Source: Eudorina sp. 2006-703-Eu-15 (Eukaryota; Chlorophyta; Chlorophyceae; Chlamydomonadales; Volvocaceae). From it: a stretch of DNA of 64,000 bases. The translations under genes were made by a program, and so were the position numbers. Position 1 is the stretch's first letter. Every line of letters starts with the position of its first letter. Shown one piece after another: positions 58,344-64,000 of this stretch. The notes beneath the pieces were generated by a model. The model was given only the letters and a program-made list of their open reading frames with translations, was not told the DNA's origin and searched no databases. The stretch spans positions 361,505 to 425,504 of the forward strand of contig BDSI01000103.1 in NCBI GenBank assembly GCA_003117195.1, in the 5' to 3' direction.

Positions 58344-59525
58344 ACGGCGTGACCATGATTCCCTTGACGGGTATGCTCTCTCAGGAGGGCTTGACAATGA
58401 GCGGTGCAGCAGTAGCGCTGACCTAGCGCTGGGTTGATGCTCCTGGGCCTGCAAGCTACGCATCGCCAAAAGGTTTATTGCAGAATCGTATCCACATTGT
58501 ATTCGGAACAGTGCACTGAATGCCCTTGACGCAAATGGAGCATGTGAGTGGGCTTACCGTTGGGTAGTTGGTGTTGTCGCGGGCTCATCACCAAGACTCT
58601 CTGACTTCGCCCGGCGGTTTGAGTGCGGCAAAGGTGCAGCAGCATAAATGGCCTTGAAAATGGAGGTGGGTTGCGTCGTTGAATCGTACGAGCCACAGGC
58701 CGGGAAGTTCTTTCATATCCGAGTGAGGCAGCGGTGCCTGGAGGCGATAGCTTCAGGCGCGACTGCAAGGTATCCCTGGCCCTTCTGCTACTGTCTCTGC
58801 TGCCGGCCGAGGCAGCGGCCCGAGCGACGCTGCGGCCGCAAGGAAGCACTGCTGGTTGACAGGTTAGGGTGCCGTGAAAGCGGGGCGATTGTGTGCCTGG
58901 ATACGCAGACTGTGAAGTTCGGCACCACACTGTAACTAGGCGCCACGACAACCGCGTGGCAGGCCGTACGTATTGAGTGAAGCGTTACATGGTGGACATA
59001 TGGATTCGCACATGAGGGGAACGGCGGGGATGAACAGGCTGAGGTCCCGCCTTGGGACGCGGCCTAGCAAGAGAAAAGATACTACAATGTAACCCTTTTC
59101 TGATAGTCCCGTACTGCAGGACTTGATTGCCAGCCGTTGTCCATCATCATTCTCCATAGCCACCACTCCCACCACAGTTTTTATCTTTGGAGTGAACAGC
59201 GCAGTCATGACATCGTATTTGTCCTGTCGATTTTATATTCTGCAATTCCCATACTAGTCTGCATGACATCCCAGCAACGGTCAACAGCTCCTCATGCTCA
59301 AATCACCCATCCTAGCGCCCAACCCGTTGCTGAAGGGCTGTAGCGCCAGGTAGCGCTATGAAGGAAGTACAACAAAGTCAAATGACAAGGCGCATATTGA
59401 CGCGTGTCCCACTGGCCCAGCCACATGCCATCGCCTCCAGGCCGAGAACAACAAATCTTGTGCCGGCTCAAACCGATAGCCCGGTACCTGCCCCGGGGTT
59501 CCTTGTTGCGCCGACCACCCGGTTG
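58344..59525. other. Convergent intergenic region between IDH and the small minus-strand gene
   Basis: Contains the 3' UTRs of two convergent genes, a plus-strand TGTAA at 58931-58935 and a minus-strand TGTAA at 58989-58985. A second plus-strand TGTAA lies near 59089. The open frame starting at 58648 has no recognisable features. Confidence 0.5.
58931..58935 (+). terminator. TGTAA poly(A) signal of IDH
   Basis: TGTAA about 590 bases after the IDH stop codon. Confidence 0.45.
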
Positions 59526-60612
59526 TTACTCTAGATCCTGGACTTCTGCGCCCTCGCCAACATCCTGGCGTTGGCTGCGTCCGCCGCCGCTGCCAGCCGC
59601 CTCCGCCGCCTGGCTGGTAGCCTCCACAGCGGGGGCATCGCGACCGCCCAGGCCCCCCGCCAGTGATCCGGTGCGCGCGGTGTCCACGTCGACCCCACTG
59701 CAGGAACCAGGGCGGGATCACCATGTCCGTCAAGCGCCACATTTATGGATTTGCTTCGAAGGAACGCAGAGGTGCCCCTTCCCGCCCACGCCAAAGTATA
59801 TCCCTCCAGTGCGCAGTTTGCCGACTGGGGTAGCAACCCTGGCGTGTTGTCAGGTCACCACGTAAACTGCGGACGCCGTCGCACGCTGTGCACTACCTGA
59901 GTTAATCGCGATCACTTGTTCACCCTTGCCTGTTTGTCGCCATCATCTCACTGTCGCTGCCCTGCGACAGGGGCTTGGTGCGACGTTCTGCCTGCTCCAT
60001 GTGGCGGTTGCCGCTGAGCCACTCGTCTTGCCAGCTCTCGGGGACCTCGTCGCTGCCCTGCAGGACAGGCAGACAGCCAGCAAAACAGCAGGGGGACAAG
60101 GCAATCGCGCAGGACAGTCGCCCTGGCTGACCGACGCAGCTCCGCGAAACGGTGCCCAGGCCCAACAGCATGCACGCCCATGCCGTAAGTAACATCAGCG
60201 CGCGGACCCAGTGCGACTGGTCACAAAGCTTCAGGCCGTGCGTGGGGCAGGTCCACGTCGCGGCTTACCGAAGCGACTCAAGTCAAATACGGACGAAGCA
60301 AACAGGCGGTCTGCCGGAGGTCCCAGCACCAGAGGCTTTCCATGTTGCCAAATTAAGCTAAGCACGGGAAAAAAGAAGAGAACGTGTTGGTCGTTCGCGC
60401 GCTCGGGGTCACTCACTCACGTAGTCCGTGTCGGGGGTGACCCGCGGGTCGTTGGCCGCGAACTTAGGGACAGGCGCGTGCTGCTTCCGGGTCCTGCTGC
60501 AGACCAGACGTTGGCCCATCTTGATGGTACCCAAACCGGAGCGGTGCGTCGCAGACGATGCGGGCGGCGGCCGTGCAGCCGACGGTGAAGGTCGCGCAAT
60601 GATGTCGAACAT
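59526..60612 (-). CDS. Small unrecognised protein, three-exon model
   Basis: A phase-consistent model: 60612-60421 (starting MFDIIARPSPS, with PVPKFAANDPRVTPDTDY at its end and a good GTGAGT donor), an exon starting at 60057 (GSDEVPESWQDEWLSGN, then HMEQAERRTKPL), and a final exon of about 165 bases ending at TAA 59528-59526 in a Gly/Ala-rich tail (GEGAEVQDLE). The second intron's donor is either CAG|GCAAGG or GG|GTGAAC; both keep phase. The product is about 150 aa, hydrophilic apart from the N-terminus, which could be a short organelle-targeting sequence. I do not recognise the family. Support is coding-like composition plus concordant splice sites only. Confidence 0.4.
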
Positions 60613-61671
60613 TGTTCTTGCGGTATCCGGTAAACAACGTAAACAAAAAGCTCAGCCAACGCAAAAAGGCACAGAAGTTCTTTGTTGTTCCGGAACGAAA
60701 CGGGCCAGAAATGCTTGGTTTCTCCGCCTTTGCGGATGCGTGACACATTAGTCGTACCGTTCCCACAACGAGATTCAGGTTCCAGGTCGTTGCCCTCAGG
60801 TCGTTTAATCCTCGCGCTAAAACGTAAGGAACGCCAAGCGGTGCGGAAGCAACGTACACGACGCGAGCTAGGCCCCTGCTGCAGCCACAGCGCTGGAACA
60901 GGTGGCGCCCCTTTTTGACCTCGCCACAAGCCCATACCTCTACTGTGCATACGCTGTTAAATCCCTCCTCTCGGGGACCACTGATCGCATTGCGTGCAGA
61001 GCTTGTCCTCGCTGGCCAACAGGCGCGACCCTGGGCGGCTAGCGCACTCGCACGTCCCCACAAGTTGGTAGCCGGGCGCGCCATTCGTCTTCCAAATCCT
61101 CACAGCAGACGGCGACTGAAACTTGCGTGGCCTTTGAAATTGCGAACTGCAAAAGTCAACCAGCCCGACAACGCAATCACAACCTCGACCGTCATCACGA
61201 GAGTGCTCCCTTACAGCCATGCACGCCCTCAGCAGCAGTCGGCATGAAGTTTGCCGTGCGGCGGGGCTACGGGCTCGCGCGCGCGCTGACGCGTTTCAGA
61301 ACCGCAACCCTTTGTTTGGAAAAAATCTTGCAGCGCAACTCAATTCAGTCACATCCACATCACGGTTATGGGCCTGTCAAGCGGCTGTCAGGTGTCAGCA
61401 GCCGTAGTCGGCGGAGCCGCGCATGGCACACGGCCGCTGGGTCTCACCACGGATGGTGGGTGGGGCTCTACAATTGTAGGCGCACGGTGGACAACGCGAT
61501 CGGCCTGACGCGGCAGATGGGCCTTCACTGAGGTGGGCTCTTGCCTCCTCTCTTCGGTCTGCAGTGCAAGGTAACAAACTGTTGTTTAATCCCGAAGGAG
61601 TGAGGCGATCGTAGGGGGTTGTTACAGAAGCCGTACAGCTGCCCTGAGCAGCTTTCTGGCTTCCTCTCCCT

Positions 61672-61729
61672 CGTTCAGGCGTTTTGCGTTCACTGCATAG
61701 CACGTTCAGGCATTTTGCGTTCACTGCAT
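61672..61729. repeat. 27-bp direct repeat
   Basis: Two copies of CGTTCAGGCRTTTTGCGTTC followed by ACTGCAT, at 61672-61698 and 61703-61729, differing at one base and separated by 4 bases. Confidence 0.85.
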
Positions 61730-62233
61730 CGAGCACTCACATCGCCATGCACTATCTGCAGCACGCCTGCCACGCCTGCAGAGCCGCGCTGAGCTAAATG
61801 CTTATCTGTGTGCCCGCTTCGCATGTCACGTTCCCACAACCATATGCCTTACGCAACAGTTATCCTCCTGCCTGCATGACCCATCTTTCCACAGGCAATG
61901 CGAGGATCGATGATGTCGGGATCGTCGGCTTATCCCTTATGCAACCATGGTATTGGATCATGGCCGCTGCTGGACACTCCAGAGCAGCCAGCTGAAGCCA
62001 TCCATTGTCAAGCCACCCCACATGCCGCTGCGCAGCTGCCATACGTAGCTCCAGGCACATGCGCACACGCCAGCAACAAGTCAAGGGCTGACCATTCGGA
62101 GCCGGTCCCGCATTGCCCCCATGCCGTCGCGTGCTCGGAGATTCTCATTTAATACTGTAATAAAGACTGTAACATTGAGTGTGGAGGTGTCTTGCCGCCT
62201 TGGCGGTTGGGCCTGCTGGGGCTTGCCCTCGTT

Positions 62234-62272
62234 GATCCCTTTGGGGTCCGCTGTAACGTTCATTCATTCATT
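62234..62272 (+). mobile_element. 3' end fragment of a dispersed retroelement-like repeat
   Basis: GATCCCTTTGGGGTCCGCTG followed by TAACG and (TTCA)n. It contains TGTAA at 62252-62256 directly before the tandem tail. The partner copy is at 35577-35615 on the opposite strand. Confidence 0.5.
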
Positions 62273-63519
62273 GAGTAGCGTATAGGCTCAGGAGTGTCAG
62301 ACCAGCGCTAGGTCAGAAGGCGCGCTGGCAATTAATGGCACCCGTACAATACCGTACATTACCGGTATCCCTGGGGCTGCAGGCTATATGACTTAGAAAT
62401 GCTTGTATGGCCGGGTATCCATCCGCGTATCTGAATTGCCAAACATATTGTTGGTGTTCCAATCGGGACCCATGGCCTTCAAGCGGTGACCGGCGTGTCA
62501 CATGACGCACCACGACGCACCGTGACGCCCGGTGCGCAAAGCGGGTGAAAGCTAAGACGGCGGCCCCAAGTGCACCACGCTTGAAATGCAGTGCACATAT
62601 TGAACGCTCGAGCGGTATGACCGTTGAGAACGCACGGATAGGCGATTTCCGGGTTCCAAATAAGTTGGGGTTCGTTGTAGCCCGCACTCAGCCTTCCCCT
62701 CGGATGCGCCGGTTTATTCACGGTTTCGCTCATCTGTATTTTCACAATGTGTTGCTGAGAGCACTTGTCTTGAGAGCTGCGCAACACCGTGGTGTATCGC
62801 ATGGGCCGAATCATGCTGTTTGGTTACACGGAACTGTCCTTCACTCAACAATTATCCACCTCCGGCATTTACTTTCCATTTACATAGCTACTATGTTTGC
62901 TGTATATGATAATATCGCAATAGCGGTAAATGTTGTTACGACGCCGTGCTCTCTTTACCTTTAGGTAGTCCCAGTTGCGGTCATGCGCAAACAGTTTTGT
63001 ATGACCTGTAATATCCCTGACTTCCATTACTTTGAGGACTCGTAAAGCGCAAAATGCTACACTTAAGTACAAGCGTTGTGGTGACACCAAGCCGCGTCAG
63101 ACGTGACTTTGCAGCATGAATACATGTTCTAGCATGCGGGTGGCAGGAGTGCAAGGCCAAGAGCTTTTAAGGTCTGTCTCCTCCACCCGCAAATTGCCCA
63201 AGCAGACTTGGAGGCAGCGCCAGCAGCAGAAGATAGCTTCCAAAGCAACGGTGCGTTCCTGTCTTCATTGTCTCTAAGACCAAGATGCCTGCGGGCCAGC
63301 GCCGAGTTTGGTGACCTATTCAGCGCCCTGGCACAGCCGCGACCCTGGCACGGCGCAGCTTCCTGATAAGAGGGATTTCGCTGAACTTCTTTACTATATT
63401 GTGTATGTATACTCCGTCCGGCTTAAGAGGGCTTGTTGCTTGGAGCGCAGAGCATGCGAAGCCTGGTCGGCAGGACTCCATGATCATTCACCTTGGCGTT
63501 ATTGATTGCTGACTTGCAG

Positions 63520-63649
63520 GCTATTTGGAATGTTTTGAAACCTTACCCGTCGACGTTGGTCTGGCCTCTGGTGGTACTAGCGATTTTGCTCCTGGCGGGC
63601 GTGTTGGGCGTCACTTACGTTGCTCAGGCAACAACTTCAAATACCAAAG
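63520..63649 (+). CDS. N-terminal membrane exon of a second CHASE-phosphodiesterase/cyclase-like gene (partial)
   Basis: The exon follows a TTGCAG acceptor and ends at an AAAG|GTACAG donor. It encodes a basic/aromatic lead (AIWNVLKPYPSTLVWPL), one hydrophobic segment (VVLAILLLAGVLGVTYVA) and a polar tail. PSTLVWPL is identical to the matching exon (28318-28446) of the phosphodiesterase at 28 kb, and the exon is the same length within a base. By analogy a short start exon lies upstream and a CHASE sensor beyond the window edge. The effector domain (phosphodiesterase, cyclase or other) cannot be known from here. Confidence 0.65.
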
Positions 63650-64000
63650 GTACAGGGTTATCATGGTGGAGCTCTGGTATGCTACGAAGCCCTGCTTTTC
63701 CAGCGTGCATAGCCGCTTCAGTTGTCAGGGAACCACTACGGTTCACCTGGTGCCGGCGAAACGTATTAGCATTGTATTTGCAGAGCCGCAAATTCTGGTC
63801 ATATGGGTGTCGCATGTTCATGGTGCACAAGATACTGCGTTGCCTGCAACAACGGTTGGTGCTCGGGGTTGGGAATTTTCATTCGTTGCCCCCGACATAA
63901 ATCGTGGGATTGGATTTGCATGTTGAAGGGCGTCTCAGGACGACAATTCGTTTCTGAGCAAGCCGCGGGGTTTTGTTCAGATACAGGCTGCACAGCGGGC
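63650..64000 (+). other. Intron of the right-edge gene
   Basis: Sequence after the donor at 63650. The exon expected next by analogy (DQAYSLAVSAAVSF-like) is not seen before the window ends. Confidence 0.5.

Larger units (their letters stand above)
60613..63519. other. Intergenic region with short repeats
   Basis: Separates the small minus-strand gene from the CHASE-related gene at the right edge. It includes a duplicated 27-bp element at 61672-61729 and a retroelement-like 3' end at 62234-62272. Several open frames under 140 codons occur (for example from 61243 on the plus strand), without domains. GC content falls after about 61.5 kb. The first exon of the right-edge gene probably lies in its last few hundred bases but was not identified. 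Confidence 0.45.

Noticed and set aside
61243..61531. Open frame starting MKFAVRRGYGLARAL, possible mitochondrial presequence
   Set aside because: The N-terminus looks like a targeting peptide, but the rest is not recognisable and no splice structure could be confirmed.

Overview
The window is nuclear DNA of a green alga, most likely a volvocine (Chlamydomonas/Gonium/Volvox-type) chlorophyte. The evidence is GC-rich coding sequence, many short GT-AG introns with GTGNGN or GTACGN donors, TGTAA poly(A) signals, dense micro- and minisatellites inside introns, and gene content such as a CHASE-domain membrane phosphodiesterase and a 20-exon alanyl-tRNA synthetase. No prokaryotic signal was seen. 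Gene models were built by hand: exon joins were accepted when splice sites, codon phase and family conservation agreed.

Layout, left to right. (1) 1203-9096 (+): C-terminal part of an ERCC6L2/Switch2-type SNF2 helicase, with its 5' half off the left edge. (2) 10240-24033 (+): gamma-tubulin complex component 6 (GCP6), with a 1.25-kb 12-bp minisatellite in one intron. (3) 24.0-28.2 kb: a lower-GC intergenic stretch. (4) 28162-36847 (+): a receptor-like cyclic-nucleotide phosphodiesterase (TM-CHASE-TM-linker-PDEase_I), complete from its 12-codon first exon to the stop. (5) 49555-39571 (-): a complete alanyl-tRNA synthetase with an N-terminal GST-like domain. (6) 50685-54294 (+): a DUF6729-like zinc-binding protein whose body is a 240-bp coding minisatellite with frame-changing units. 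(7) 54726-55474: four tandem 180-190-bp repeats. (8) 56145-58343 (+): the catalytic subunit of mitochondrial NAD-isocitrate dehydrogenase. (9) 60612-59526 (-): a small unrecognised gene. (10) From 63520 (+): the first membrane exon of a second protein related to the phosphodiesterase at 28 kb, running off the right edge.

The genes are ordinary housekeeping and signalling functions (DNA repair, microtubule nucleation, cyclic-nucleotide turnover, translation, TCA cycle) and do not form a pathway. The most notable points are the GST-AlaRS fusion, the repeat-borne frame switching in the DUF6729 gene, the paired CHASE-type genes, two GC-AG introns, and the architecture of the intronic satellites: they are almost free of AG on the transcribed strand, and GGGT and ACCT tracts are paired within two GCP6 introns.
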